A stretch of 64,000 nucleotides of DNA from the NCBI RefSeq assembly GCF_002246015.1, contig NZ_NOLJ01000006.1:287354-351353 (forward strand), written 5' to 3'. The position numbers and the translations under genes were made by a program. Shown piece after piece: positions 43,233 to 52,243 of the stretch. The notes under the pieces are model-generated. The model had not been told where the DNA came from. It was given only the letters and a program-made list of their open reading frames with translations, and did no database searches. The DNA is from Nostoc sp. 'Peltigera membranacea cyanobiont' 210A (GTDB lineage: Bacteria > Cyanobacteriota > Cyanobacteriia > Cyanobacteriales > Nostocaceae). Each line of letters begins with the position of its first letter. Within the stretch, counting starts at the first letter, position 1.

Positions 43233-43317
43233 GGACGTAATTACAGTGATTCCGAGTTAAGAGTACCAAATTTTACTTTAGCGATCATCAGTCCTGAGTC
43301 TTCTACTGATTGGTATT

Positions 43318-43422
43318 TCAAGACGCGATAAATCCAAGACGCGATAAATCCAAGACGCGATAAATCCAAGACGCGATAAATTCAAGACGCGATAAATTCA
43401 AGACGCGATAAATCGCGTCTCT
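43318..43422. repeat. 17-bp tandem repeat CAAGACGCGATAAATCC, about six units
   Basis: Head-to-tail units ending in an inverted half (GATAAATCGCGTCTC). It seems to be an expanded arm of the GAGACGCGAT hairpin found at 47538, 49604 and 62245. Confidence 0.85.
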
Positions 43423-43478
43423 ACAAGTGTATGCGTATGAACTTCTTGCTCATACTGGTAATGTAGCGATCGCCATAT

Positions 43479-45692
43479 CTACAGCAGTTTGTCTAAGGTA
43501 ATTGGCAAATCGCGGACGCGCTTACCGGTGGCATGATAGACAGCATTAGCGATCGCTGCCGCAGCTCCGGTAATGCCAATTTCACCAATTCCTTTGACAC
43601 CAAGTGGGTTAATATGTGGATCTTGTTCATCCACAAACAACACCTCAATATCAGGAACGTCTGCATTCACTGGTACGTGATACTCAGCTAAATCATGGTT
43701 GACAACGCGTCCTCGGTTGGGGTCTGTTAGCGTATGTTCCATTAACGCCATGCCAATGCCATAAACAATCCCACCGATCAGCTGACTGTTGGCTGTTTTA
43801 GCGTTGAGGATGCGTCCCACGCCAAAAGTCCCCACCCAGCGGGTTACTCGCACTTCACCCAAATCAGGCTCAACGCGCACTTCGGCAAACTGCGCTCCAA
43901 ATGAGTGCATTGAGAACTTCTTTTGTTCCTCTCCAGGCTTGGCATCTGCACGCGCTTCGAGCATTTTCATCCCATGTCGTGCCAAGATTGCCTGATATGT
44001 TTCGCTGGCGGAGGATTTATTTTTTAAGAAAAAGCTGCCATTTTCGGCAATCACATCCTCAGCCTTTGAACTATAAAGGGGCGATTTTTGATCGGCAAGT
44101 GCTAGTTGCAAAAGCTGACTGCGTGCTTGATTTCCCGCTAGATGCACGGCTGAACTGACACTGGCGGCGGTTTGCGAACCACCAGAAACGGGGGTTGCTG
44201 GCATTTTGGTATCCCCTAGTTCAAAGCGAACTTTGTTAACTGGTAAACCGAGTGCCTCAGCTGCAACTTGAGTCATCACAGTATAAGTTCCCGTACCAAT
44301 ATCTTGGGAACCGCTCTGTACAACGGCTGTACCATCTGCCATAATTTGAGCGATCGCTGATGCTGGAGAACGGTTGGTAGGATAAGTAGCTGTCGCCATA
44401 CCCCAACCAATCAAATAATTACCGTCTCGCATTGAACGAGGCTGAGGATTGCGCTTTTGCCAGCCAAACTTTTCTGCCCCCAATTTGTAACACTCTCTCA
44501 GTGACTTGCTCGACCAAGGCAGTCCTTTACTAGGATCGACTTCAGCATAGTTACGCAGACGCAGTTCCACCGGATCGATATTGAGCGCATAAGCCAGTTC
44601 GTCCATTGCCGATTCTAAGGCAAAGGACCCAGAAGCTTCGCCTGGGGCCCGCATATAGGTTGGTGTTCCTTGATCGAGTTGAACCAGACGGTGGCTAGTT
44701 TCGATATGCGGGCTAGCGTAAAGCATCCGCGCGCTTTTACCAACAGGTTCGATAAATTCATCGAAAGTTGAAGTCTGCGAAGTGCCGGCGTGTCGCAAAG
44801 CAGTCAATTTGCCATCACGGGTTGCACCGAGAGAAACCTGTTGAATTGTCTCTGGTCGAAAGCCCACAGGGCCATACATCTGTATCCGTCCCAAAACTAA
44901 TTTCACTGGGCGATTAACTTGCTTTGCGGCGATCGCCGCTAGCGGCACGTGCGACCAAGCCGAGCCTTTGCAACCGAAGCCACCGCCCACAAAGTAAGAC
45001 ATAATGCGGACTTTCTCAGGCTCAATTCCTAATACCTCTGCAACTTTTTTTTGAGTCGAAAAAATTCCCTGAGTTGCGTCATACAGCAGCAGTTCATCGC
45101 CTTGCCAAACTGCTGTTGTAGCATGAGGCTCCATCGGATTGTGATTTTCTACTGGGGTGGTATAGGTTTGCTCGACGCGGACAGCCGCCCGCGCTAGTCC
45201 CTGGTTGACATTGCCATGCGCTAAATCGGGCGGCTCATCTCTAGGGATTTTACCTTTAGGTAAGTATGCCTTAGCGAGATTCTCCCGCATATTAATGGTT
45301 GGTTTCTCTTCGTCATAGCGAACTTGCACCAGCGAGGCAGCATACATCGCTCGTTCAAAGGTATCGGCAACGACGACACCAATATGCTGACCGCTATACA
45401 GCACAATGTTATCTTGCAGGACTTGCACCTTATGACCGCCGCCCTTTTCTCCAGAAGCTTTGGGCGCGTTAAGGTGGGTAATTACTGCTAATACACCCGG
45501 TACTTGCTCCGCCGCCTTGGTATCGATTTGGGCAATCTTCCCTTTAGCGATCGTACTTTGAATTGTCACGCCATAAGTCATTTTTGCGACCGGAAACTCA
45601 GCCGCGTAACGTGCGCCGCCAGTTACCTTTAGCCGTCCATCAACTCGATTTAGCGGTTTGCCGACAACTATATTTTTATCCCCAGTATTCAT
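43479..45692 (-). CDS. Molybdenum hydroxylase large subunit, PaoC/YagR-like
   Basis: 737 residues, xanthine oxidase-family Mo-binding subunit: GKPLNRVDGRLKVTGGARYAAEF at the start, GGGFGCKGSAWSHVPLAA and QDIGTGTYTVMTQVAAEALGL for the cofactor, PGEASGSFALESAMDELA, and the active-site Glu in KGIGEIGITGAAAAIANAV. Last of three overlapping genes (small-medium-large order). Length and gene order fit the periplasmic aldehyde oxidoreductase PaoABC of enterobacteria rather than xanthine dehydrogenase. Needs the MCD cofactor, for which MocA and XdhC at 27325-29127 are present. Confidence 0.93.
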   Translation of the reverse strand: MNTGDKNIVVGKPLNRVDGRLKVTGGARYAAEFPVAKMTYGVTIQSTIAKGKIAQIDTKAAEQVPGVLAVITHLNAPKASGEKGGGHKVQVLQDNIVLYSGQHIGVVVADTFERAMYAASLVQVRYDEEKPTINMRENLAKAYLPKGKIPRDEPPDLAHGNVNQGLARAAVRVEQTYTTPVENHNPMEPHATTAVWQGDELLLYDATQGIFSTQKKVAEVLGIEPEKVRIMSYFVGGGFGCKGSAWSHVPLAAIAAKQVNRPVKLVLGRIQMYGPVGFRPETIQQVSLGATRDGKLTALRHAGTSQTSTFDEFIEPVGKSARMLYASPHIETSHRLVQLDQGTPTYMRAPGEASGSFALESAMDELAYALNIDPVELRLRNYAEVDPSKGLPWSSKSLRECYKLGAEKFGWQKRNPQPRSMRDGNYLIGWGMATATYPTNRSPASAIAQIMADGTAVVQSGSQDIGTGTYTVMTQVAAEALGLPVNKVRFELGDTKMPATPVSGGSQTAASVSSAVHLAGNQARSQLLQLALADQKSPLYSSKAEDVIAENGSFFLKNKSSASETYQAILARHGMKMLEARADAKPGEEQKKFSMHSFGAQFAEVRVEPDLGEVRVTRWVGTFGVGRILNAKTANSQLIGGIVYGIGMALMEHTLTDPNRGRVVNHDLAEYHVPVNADVPDIEVLFVDEQDPHINPLGVKGIGEIGITGAAAAIANAVYHATGKRVRDLPITLDKLL

Positions 45693-46672
45693 GCCATCCC
45701 TCCCACCGTTGTCAGCGCCTTAACAATTGTGCGTTTAGCGAGTTCGATCTTAAAGCCGTTGTATTTTTGAGGTTTAGCTCCGATGATCGCAGCCAATGCT
45801 GCTGCTTGAAATGTTGCCTGGTTTGCCGGCTTGTTCAGAAGCACTTTTTCCGCTTCAAAGGCGCGCCAAGGCTTTGTGCCTACGCCACCAAGGGCAATGC
45901 GTGCCGAGCGAATAATGCCATTTTGAATATCTAGTGCCGCCGCAACCGATGTCATCGCAAAAGCATAGGAGGCGCGATCGCGGACTTTTAAATAGTGCGA
46001 TCGCCTTGCGAAGTTTAAAGCAGGTAAATCAACGGCAACAATTAGCTCTCCGTGTTCTAAAACTGTTTCCCTTTCTGGCGTATTACCCGGTACAAGATGA
46101 AAATCTACCAGCGGAATACTGCGCTCTCCCTTCGGCCCGCGTGTTTGCACAACGGCATCGAGTGCAATCATTGCCACCGCCATATCAGAAGGATGGGTGG
46201 CAATACAGCGATCGCTAGCGCCAAGAATCGCATGAATGCGGTTATAACCCTCGATTGCCGGACAACCTGAACCAGGAACGCGCTTATTGCAGGGGAAGAC
46301 GGTATCGCGGAAGTAGTAACAGCGGGTACGTTGTAGCAAATTGCCGCCCACACTTGCCATGTTTCGCAGTTGCGGTGATGCCCCAGATAGCAACGCTTCC
46401 GACAGCACCGGGTAACGTTCCTGAATTATCGGATTATAAGCAACATCGCTATTGCTTGCCATTGCTCCAATCCGCACGCCATTACCCTGTACTTCTATCT
46501 TGGTTAGCGGTAGTGAGTTAATGTCAACTAACTGTTTTGGCGTTTGTACATTCAGCTTCATCAAATCAATTAAGCTCGTACCCCCTGCCAAGTAAGCAGC
46601 TTGCACCTCTGGAGTCACCAAAGCCACGGCATTCTCTGCTTGTCCGGCTTTTTTATAGCTAAACGGCTGCAT
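45689..46672 (-). CDS. Molybdenum hydroxylase FAD subunit, PaoB/YagS-like
   Basis: 327 residues. FAD site AYLAGGTSLIDLMK; and the cluster-like insert RTRCYYFRD...CNKR...GSGCPAIEGYNR that in PaoB binds an extra [4Fe-4S], with four cysteines visible (RTRCYYF, PCNKR, GSGCP, and SDRCIA). This insert is characteristic of PaoB. Overlaps the large subunit by ATGA. Confidence 0.93.
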   Translation of the reverse strand: MQPFSYKKAGQAENAVALVTPEVQAAYLAGGTSLIDLMKLNVQTPKQLVDINSLPLTKIEVQGNGVRIGAMASNSDVAYNPIIQERYPVLSEALLSGASPQLRNMASVGGNLLQRTRCYYFRDTVFPCNKRVPGSGCPAIEGYNRIHAILGASDRCIATHPSDMAVAMIALDAVVQTRGPKGERSIPLVDFHLVPGNTPERETVLEHGELIVAVDLPALNFARRSHYLKVRDRASYAFAMTSVAAALDIQNGIIRSARIALGGVGTKPWRAFEAEKVLLNKPANQATFQAAALAAIIGAKPQKYNGFKIELAKRTIVKALTTVGGMA

Positions 46673-47282
46673 CTTTTTTTCCCTCTAAGACATCGCGGAC
46701 AGCAGCCACGATATTTGGATAAGCACCGCAACGGCAGATATTGCCGCTCATCAGTTCGCGAATGTCGGCATCCGATTTAGCGTGTCCCTCGTTCACCAAA
46801 CCCACTGCCGAACAAATCTGCCCTGGTGTGCAATAGCCGCACTGAAACGCATCGCGGGACAGAAACGCGGCTTGCATCGGGTGCAGATTGTTTCCTTGCT
46901 CCAACCCTTCAATAGTTGTGATTTTTGCATCGGTGTGCATAATTGCAAATGTCAGGCACGAATTAATTCGTTGCCCATCAACCAGCACCGTGCAAGCACC
47001 GCACTGACCATGATCGCAACCTTTTTTAGTACCAATTAGTCCTAGATATTCCCGAAGTGCATCAAGTAAGGTAACACGCGGTTCAATCTGCAAACTATGT
47101 GGTGTTCCGTTCACTTGCAGCGTCACCTTCACAGTTTCAGATGTCGAAGTTGCCAGTATTGGAGTAGTTTTTTTGACTTGAGTTTCTGCTACAGCTTTCT
47201 CTACAAAATTAGCGATCGTCGCCGCTACTGTACTGAAGACCATCAATTGACCCAACTTGCGGCGTCTTAAGACAAACCTCAT
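46659..47282 (-). CDS. Molybdenum hydroxylase 2Fe-2S subunit, PaoA/YagT-like
   Basis: 207 residues. N-terminal RRRKLGQLMVFSTVAATIANFV resembles a twin-arginine export signal, as in PaoA. Two [2Fe-2S] sites: GCDHGQCGACTVLVDG...NSC and CGYCTPGQ...GNICRCGAYPN. Delivers electrons from the Mo site. First gene, overlapping the FAD subunit by 14 bases. Confidence 0.93.
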   Translation of the reverse strand: MRFVLRRRKLGQLMVFSTVAATIANFVEKAVAETQVKKTTPILATSTSETVKVTLQVNGTPHSLQIEPRVTLLDALREYLGLIGTKKGCDHGQCGACTVLVDGQRINSCLTFAIMHTDAKITTIEGLEQGNNLHPMQAAFLSRDAFQCGYCTPGQICSAVGLVNEGHAKSDADIRELMSGNICRCGAYPNIVAAVRDVLEGKKDAAV

Positions 47283-47853
47283 TTGTTCGCTCCATTCTGT
47301 TTTTGTTAAAAATATTGAGTAATTATCTCTACTAAAATAATTGATAAAAAACCATGCTTCCTTACAAGCCTTTTCTCTAAAAAGACATTGTTAATAGAAT
47401 ACAATTTCATCTTGTTATGTCTCTCTATCAGAAGGTTTATGCCATAAGTATTATCTAGAATTATCAAAATAGAATTAAGACGTCAGTCGTCAGAATAATA
47501 CCAATTGGAAAAAAGAATGCGACAAATAGACCCTTTGTAGAGACGCGATTCATCGCGTCTTTACCCAAGGATGTGTTGCAATCATTAATTGAATTGGTAT
47601 AAAGCCATGAGTTTGAGTTCGACCGGCGAATGAATAAACAGTGAAACACCACACTAAATAAAGTATATTTAGTGTGGTGTTTCTTGCTACCACTAAATAA
47701 GCCAGCAGAAAAATTTATTGCAATGCTTTCTAAGCTGCAAAGCACAGGAAAAAGGAGAACAATAATATTGTTCCCCTACGAACGCTTTATATTCTATGCA
47801 ATTGAAAGCGGCTATAAGTTTTTAGCGATCGCCAAATTTCAAATAACTGCAAA
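47283..47853. other. Spacer with hairpin repeats
   Basis: No gene. Holds a GAGACGCGATTCATCGCGTCTTT hairpin (47538-47563) and the perfect inverted repeat listed at 47643. Confidence 0.6.
47643..47683. other. Perfect 18-bp inverted repeat
   Basis: GAAACACCACACTAAATA pairs fully with TATTTAGTGTGGTGTTTC around a 5-base loop AAGTA. It lies about 170 bases from the nearest gene end, has no U tract, and is AT/GC mixed. Could be a bidirectional terminator, a small structured RNA, or a trace of a mobile element. Confidence 0.7.
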
Positions 47854-48195
47854 TCAGTTTTCGTCTCGTCCGTGAACTTGAGCAGGTGGACTGGTTGCTT
47901 CAACAGCAGTAAATGATTCTAAAATTTTATAGCTGTGACTAGCTCCTTTTGCTACTACCCAAGAACTCCCAGGTTCTAGTAAAATCGTTTGCCCTTCAAT
48001 ATGCAATTCTGCACGACCAGTAATTACATAACCTACAGTTTCATATTCCCGTGCTGTTGGCTCTTTAGGTTCGTTCGGTTCCTCATTTTCCCATAGGCGC
48101 ATGGAAATGGTTTTGCCAGATGCAAGATATTTCTGACCAAGTTCACCTTTAGGAGAATGACTAGAGTCTACTTTGATAACGGTTTTATCAGACAT
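47854..48195 (-). CDS. Small cupin protein
   Basis: 113 residues, one cupin: REYETVGYVITGRAELHIEG and PGSSWVVAKGASHSYKI. The first motif lacks the usual HxH (it reads PTAREYE), so metal binding may be reduced. Found in the stress-type gene group that follows. Confidence 0.85.
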   Translation of the reverse strand: MSDKTVIKVDSSHSPKGELGQKYLASGKTISMRLWENEEPNEPKEPTAREYETVGYVITGRAELHIEGQTILLEPGSSWVVAKGASHSYKILESFTAVEATSPPAQVHGRDEN

Positions 48196-48224
48196 ATTTT
48201 TTGCCTCTTTATAGTTTTAACTTT

Positions 48225-48363
48225 GGTCATGGGGAATGGGGCATTAAGCATTGATTACTATCCTCTGCTCCCCTGCCCCTCGGTAACAGAGCGTAGCCGT
48301 ACCCCTCCGGGGAAGCAAGCTACGCGCAGCGTCTCGTAGAGAAGTGCTATTCCCCATTCCCCA
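48225..48363. repeat. GGGGAATGGGGC / CGTCTCGTAGAGAAG repeat block
   Basis: GGGGAATGGGGCAT and ATTCCCCATTCCCC arms enclose CTACGCGCAGCGTCTCGTAGAG, a copy of the dispersed palindrome family; it reaches the ADH stop. Confidence 0.65.
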
Positions 48364-49533
48364 CTACGGTTTGAGTACAACTTTGATGCAGTTATCTTTC
48401 TTGTGCTTAAAAATCTCGTAGCCGTGGGGCGCTTGTTCTAGAGGTAAAGTATGGGTGATAATAAACGTTGGATCGATTTCACCGTTTTGGATGTGTTCTA
48501 GCAAAGGTTTTAGATACTTGTGGACATTCGTTTGTCCCATCTTGAAGGTTAATCCCTTGTTCATGGCAGCACCCATCGGGATTTTATCTAAAAAGCCACC
48601 GTACACACCCGCAATGGATACGTGACCACCTTTAGCAGCAGATACTATTACTTGCCGTAATGCCGTCGGTCGATCTGTTTCTAGACGTACTGCTTGCTTT
48701 ACCTGGTCGTACATCGCCATAAAATCTGTGCCGTGTGCCTCCATTCCTACTGCATCAATGCAAGCATCGGGGCCACGACCGCCAGTCATTTCTTTAAGTG
48801 CTTCGCCTACATCGACTTCTTCGTAGTTGAGAACTTCAGCTTTGCCGTATTCTTTAGCCATTTGCAGACGTTCAGGAACGCGGTCAAAGGCAATTACCCG
48901 TTCCGCACCTAGCATATATGCGCTTCTGATAGCGAATTGTCCGACAGGGCCACAACCCCAAACGGCGACAATATCACCGGGTTGGATGTTGCAGTTTTCT
49001 GCTGCCATATAGCCTGTGGGGAAAATATCTGTTAAAAATAGTACTTGCTCATCCGTTAAACCATCAGGGATTTTGAACAAGCCGACATCGGCAAAAGGCA
49101 CTCGTGCATACTCTGCTTGACCACCAGCGTAACCGCCGAATAAATGAGAGTAGCCAAATAGACCAGCTGGCGAATGACCCATTTGCTTTTCTACCAACCA
49201 AGCATTGGGGTTGGAGTTATCGCACAATGACCATAAATCCCGATTACAGAAAAAGCAGCTACCGCAGGAGATGGTGAAAGGAACAACGACGCGATCGCCT
49301 ACGTTCACATTTTTAACTGCACTTCCCAGTTCCACGACTTCCCCCATGAATTCATGACCAAGGATATCGCCCTTTTGCATGGTGGGAATGTAGCCGTCAT
49401 AAATATGCAAATCTGAACCACAAATTGCCGTGGAAGTAATTTTAACAATGGCATCGCGTGGATTGATAATTTTGGGGTCGGGAACTGTATCAACCCGCAC
49501 ATCGTTTGCTCCATGCCAGCAAACTGCTTTCAT
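48364..49533 (-). CDS. Zinc-dependent alcohol dehydrogenase, copy 1
   Basis: 389 residues, medium-chain dehydrogenase. Catalytic zinc residues in AICGSDLH and GHEFMGEVVE; structural zinc cysteines in SCGSCFFCNRDLWSLC; NAD site VWGCGPVGQFAIRSAYMLGA. The 389-residue form with an insert after the Rossmann fold (EAHGTDFMAMYDQVKQAVRLETDRP) resembles glutathione-independent formaldehyde dehydrogenases. Paralogue of the gene at 50236. Confidence 0.93.
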   Translation of the reverse strand: MKAVCWHGANDVRVDTVPDPKIINPRDAIVKITSTAICGSDLHIYDGYIPTMQKGDILGHEFMGEVVELGSAVKNVNVGDRVVVPFTISCGSCFFCNRDLWSLCDNSNPNAWLVEKQMGHSPAGLFGYSHLFGGYAGGQAEYARVPFADVGLFKIPDGLTDEQVLFLTDIFPTGYMAAENCNIQPGDIVAVWGCGPVGQFAIRSAYMLGAERVIAFDRVPERLQMAKEYGKAEVLNYEEVDVGEALKEMTGGRGPDACIDAVGMEAHGTDFMAMYDQVKQAVRLETDRPTALRQVIVSAAKGGHVSIAGVYGGFLDKIPMGAAMNKGLTFKMGQTNVHKYLKPLLEHIQNGEIDPTFIITHTLPLEQAPHGYEIFKHKKDNCIKVVLKP

Positions 49534-49603
49534 AATTATTTAGTCCTTAGTGATGATTTCTGGCTCGTTAATATCAAGATAAATACTCGACTTAGCCTGA
49601 TTT

Positions 49604-49629
49604 TAAGACGCGATAATTATCGCGTCTTA
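49604..49629. repeat. Palindrome TAAGACGCGATAA/TTATCGCGTCTTA
   Basis: A perfect 26-base palindrome, another copy of the GACGCGAT hairpin family. Followed by TGAGCGACTCGTGCCGAGCGGAGCCGAGG-like repeat to 49735. Confidence 0.7.
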
Positions 49630-49786
49630 GTAACTTTTTAAAGCTTTTTCGACAATCTATTTAGTCAACAGTTAGGCTTCGCTCACTGTTGACCCTGAGC
49701 GACTCGTGCCGAGCGGAGCCGAGGTAAGCCGAAGGATCAAAAATTGAGACTCAAAAGTTGTTAGAAGCTCAGGTTCTATTTCTCAG

Positions 49787-50173
49787 TTATTTTTTAGGAG
49801 AATTATGGTAATAACCTTGTTTCTCTCCAGTCACTGGCTCAACTGTTTCTTCAACTTTATTTGTTGCAGACTTAAGAAACTCTTTTGTCGCTTCAGGAGG
49901 TTTTTCATCCAAGTTTAACTTTTCGCGGATATTATCAACAGCGCCTTTTATGGGATTTTGGGTATTTTTGATTTGGGTAGTGGTATCGTTTCTAATCTCA
50001 CCTTTCCCATCTGGTACTCCTTTATAATAAGTACCCTCTGGAGTTGTCACATCAGCTTGGGCTACATCAACGTAGCTAAAAGCCTGACCCAGTAAAAACA
50101 TAAATCCTACTAGGAAAACTACAAGGATTTGGGAAATGCGAATATTCCGCAGCCATGAAATTACTCGATTCAT
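49787..50173 (-). CDS. Secreted or anchored small protein between the two ADH genes
   Basis: 128 residues from MNRVISWLRNIRISQILVVFLVGFMFLLGQAFSYVDVAQA (start after GAGG, 7 bases). One strong hydrophobic helix (about 12-32) that may be a signal ending near VAQA, then a polar region with KGEIRNDTTTQIKNTQNPIKGAVDNIREKLNL. Looks like small cyanobacterial stress proteins; family not named with certainty. Confidence 0.78.
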   Translation of the reverse strand: MNRVISWLRNIRISQILVVFLVGFMFLLGQAFSYVDVAQADVTTPEGTYYKGVPDGKGEIRNDTTTQIKNTQNPIKGAVDNIREKLNLDEKPPEATKEFLKSATNKVEETVEPVTGEKQGYYHNSPKK

Positions 50174-50235
50174 AAAAAACCTCAATTGCATTATGTTGGG
50201 TGTACAATTCAAAACATTAAATGACTATTTGCCAT

Positions 50236-51405
50236 TCAGGGTTTAAGAACAACTTTAATACAGTTGTCCTGTTTTTGTTGAAAGATATGGTAGGCGTGGG
50301 GTGCTTGTTCTAGAGGCAATTGATGGGTGACAACAAAGGATGGATCGAGTTTTCCATCCAAAATCATCTGCAATAACAAGTGCATATACTTTTGTCCATG
50401 CATTTGTCCCATCCTAAAAGTTAGACCTTTATTGAAAGCTGCACCAAATGGCATTTTATCAACAAAACCACCATAAACACCCATAATTGAAAGAGTCCCG
50501 CCTTTACGACAGGCGACCATCATTTCCCGCAGAACGTGGGGACGGTCGGTTTCCAATCTGAGCTTTTGTTTTGTCTGGTCGTAGAAGTCTTCTAAACCAA
50601 CACCGTGTGCTTCTAAACCAACGGCATCAATGCAAGCATCGGGGCCACGACCACCAGTCATCTCTTTCAACGCTTCGCCAGCATTAACTTCTTCGTAGTT
50701 AATCACTTCTGCTTTGGCAAACTTTTTCGCCATTTCCAGGCGTTCGGGAAAGCGATCTATACCGATCACTTTTTCGGCTCCCATCATGTAGGCGCTAATC
50801 ATGGCAAATTGTCCAACAGCACCGCAACCCCAAACGGCTACAGTATCACCCGGTTGAATATCGCATAATTCTGCGCCCATATAACCTGTGGGAATGGCAT
50901 CGGAGATGAATAACAACATCTCATCCGGCAAGTCTGGCGGAACTTTGACGACACCCACATCAGCAAAAGGCACACGGATATATTCTGCTTGTGCGCCTGC
51001 ATAACCACCTAACATGTGGGAGTAGCCATAAATGGCTGAGGTAATATTGCCAAATAATTTTTCTTCAATCCAACCTTTGGGATTGGAATTATCGCACAAA
51101 GACCACATATCACGTTGGCAATAATGGCAATTACCACAGCCAATGGTGGAAGGAACAACAACGCGATCGCCTATTTTTAAATTGTTGACTCCTCTACCAA
51201 CTTCCACGACTTCTCCCATAAATTCGTGACCAATAATGTCACCCTGTTGCACCGTGGGAATATAGCCGCCATAAATATGTAGGTCGGAGCCACAAATCGC
51301 CGTGGAAGTAATTTTAATAATTGCATCACGCGGGTTGAGAATTGTCGGATCTGGTACCGACTGTACCCGCACATCATTAGCACCGTTCCAGCAGACTGCT
51401 TTCAT
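50236..51405 (-). CDS. Zinc-dependent alcohol dehydrogenase, copy 2
   Basis: 389 residues, same length and motifs as the copy at 48364 (AICGSDLHIYGGY, GCGNCHYCQRDMWSLC, VWGCGAVGQFAMISAYMMGA). About three quarters of residues look identical, so an old tandem duplication with a small gene between. Follows the SRPBCC gene on the same strand. Confidence 0.93.
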   Translation of the reverse strand: MKAVCWNGANDVRVQSVPDPTILNPRDAIIKITSTAICGSDLHIYGGYIPTVQQGDIIGHEFMGEVVEVGRGVNNLKIGDRVVVPSTIGCGNCHYCQRDMWSLCDNSNPKGWIEEKLFGNITSAIYGYSHMLGGYAGAQAEYIRVPFADVGVVKVPPDLPDEMLLFISDAIPTGYMGAELCDIQPGDTVAVWGCGAVGQFAMISAYMMGAEKVIGIDRFPERLEMAKKFAKAEVINYEEVNAGEALKEMTGGRGPDACIDAVGLEAHGVGLEDFYDQTKQKLRLETDRPHVLREMMVACRKGGTLSIMGVYGGFVDKMPFGAAFNKGLTFRMGQMHGQKYMHLLLQMILDGKLDPSFVVTHQLPLEQAPHAYHIFQQKQDNCIKVVLKP

Positions 51406-51436
51406 AGTTATTAGTTATTGGGCATTGGGCATATAA

Positions 51437-52150
51437 CTAGCTGCGTCCAGAAGGTTGACCTTCGGTTGTGGCAATTTCGCCTGCTTCCATTAGCATCTTG
51501 AAGCGGCGCAATTCATCGCCAATTTGCTGTTCTGGTTCTTCACCAAAAAGTTTGGCTACGGTAGCTGCCAACGCTCCACCGGGAGGGTTATACTCCAAAA
51601 CCACCTTAACTTCAGTGCCGCGATCGCCTGGTGCTTTTTTGAAGCGAACAAAACCAGAATTATCTATGTCTGCACCTTCTACAGAAGCCCAAGAAATAAA
51701 TTCATTTTCTCGGTCTTCGAGAATCTCTGCATCCCATTCTACTGTATTATCCAAAGGTGCATTGGCAATCCAATGAGAACGTTTTTCGTCGTACACCTTG
51801 ACAGATTTGAGATGCTTCATAAATGTAGGCAAATTCTCAAAGTCGTGCCAGAAGCGATACAATTCTTCTGCCGATTTATTGATAGTTACCGTCTTTTCAA
51901 CTTTGATGGGCTGGTTTAGACCGATTGCTTCCTGTGCTTTCTGGATTGTGCTTTGCTTGGTTGCACCTTGATAAACCAAACCGCCACCAGCTAAAGCCGT
52001 CAGCGCTCCTCGCAATGAACCTTGCCTTAAACCCATCAGCACCATCGCACCACCACCGATAAGGGATGCCCAACGCTCTACTTCACTAGCTTCTGGCTGG
52101 TTTGTACTTGATTTATCCCCTGATGTTGAAGTCACTCTTTTTATCTCCAT
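51437..52150 (-). CDS. SRPBCC (cyclase/dehydrase-like) membrane-associated protein
   Basis: 237 residues from MEIKRVTSTSGDK; a start 29 codons upstream is open but has no better signal. Region 25-75 carries two hydrophobic glycine-rich segments (DUF2892/YgaP-like, SLIGGGAMVLMGLRQGSLRG, ALAGGGLVYQG). From about 85, a START/SRPBCC ligand fold: VEKTVTINKSAEELYRFWHDFENLPTFMKHL, EYNPPGGALAATVAKLFGEEPEQQIGDELRRFK. Binds an unknown hydrophobic ligand. Probably co-transcribed with the DJ-1 gene upstream. Confidence 0.88.
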   Translation of the reverse strand: MEIKRVTSTSGDKSSTNQPEASEVERWASLIGGGAMVLMGLRQGSLRGALTALAGGGLVYQGATKQSTIQKAQEAIGLNQPIKVEKTVTINKSAEELYRFWHDFENLPTFMKHLKSVKVYDEKRSHWIANAPLDNTVEWDAEILEDRENEFISWASVEGADIDNSGFVRFKKAPGDRGTEVKVVLEYNPPGGALAATVAKLFGEEPEQQIGDELRRFKMLMEAGEIATTEGQPSGRS

Positions 52151-52243
52151 TACTGTAAATTCACCATTGAGGCGCAAATACCCTCTTCTTTTTATTTGTG
52201 TGTTATTTGCGCCTCTTCGGTAGCCGTCTACATTCAAAAAACC

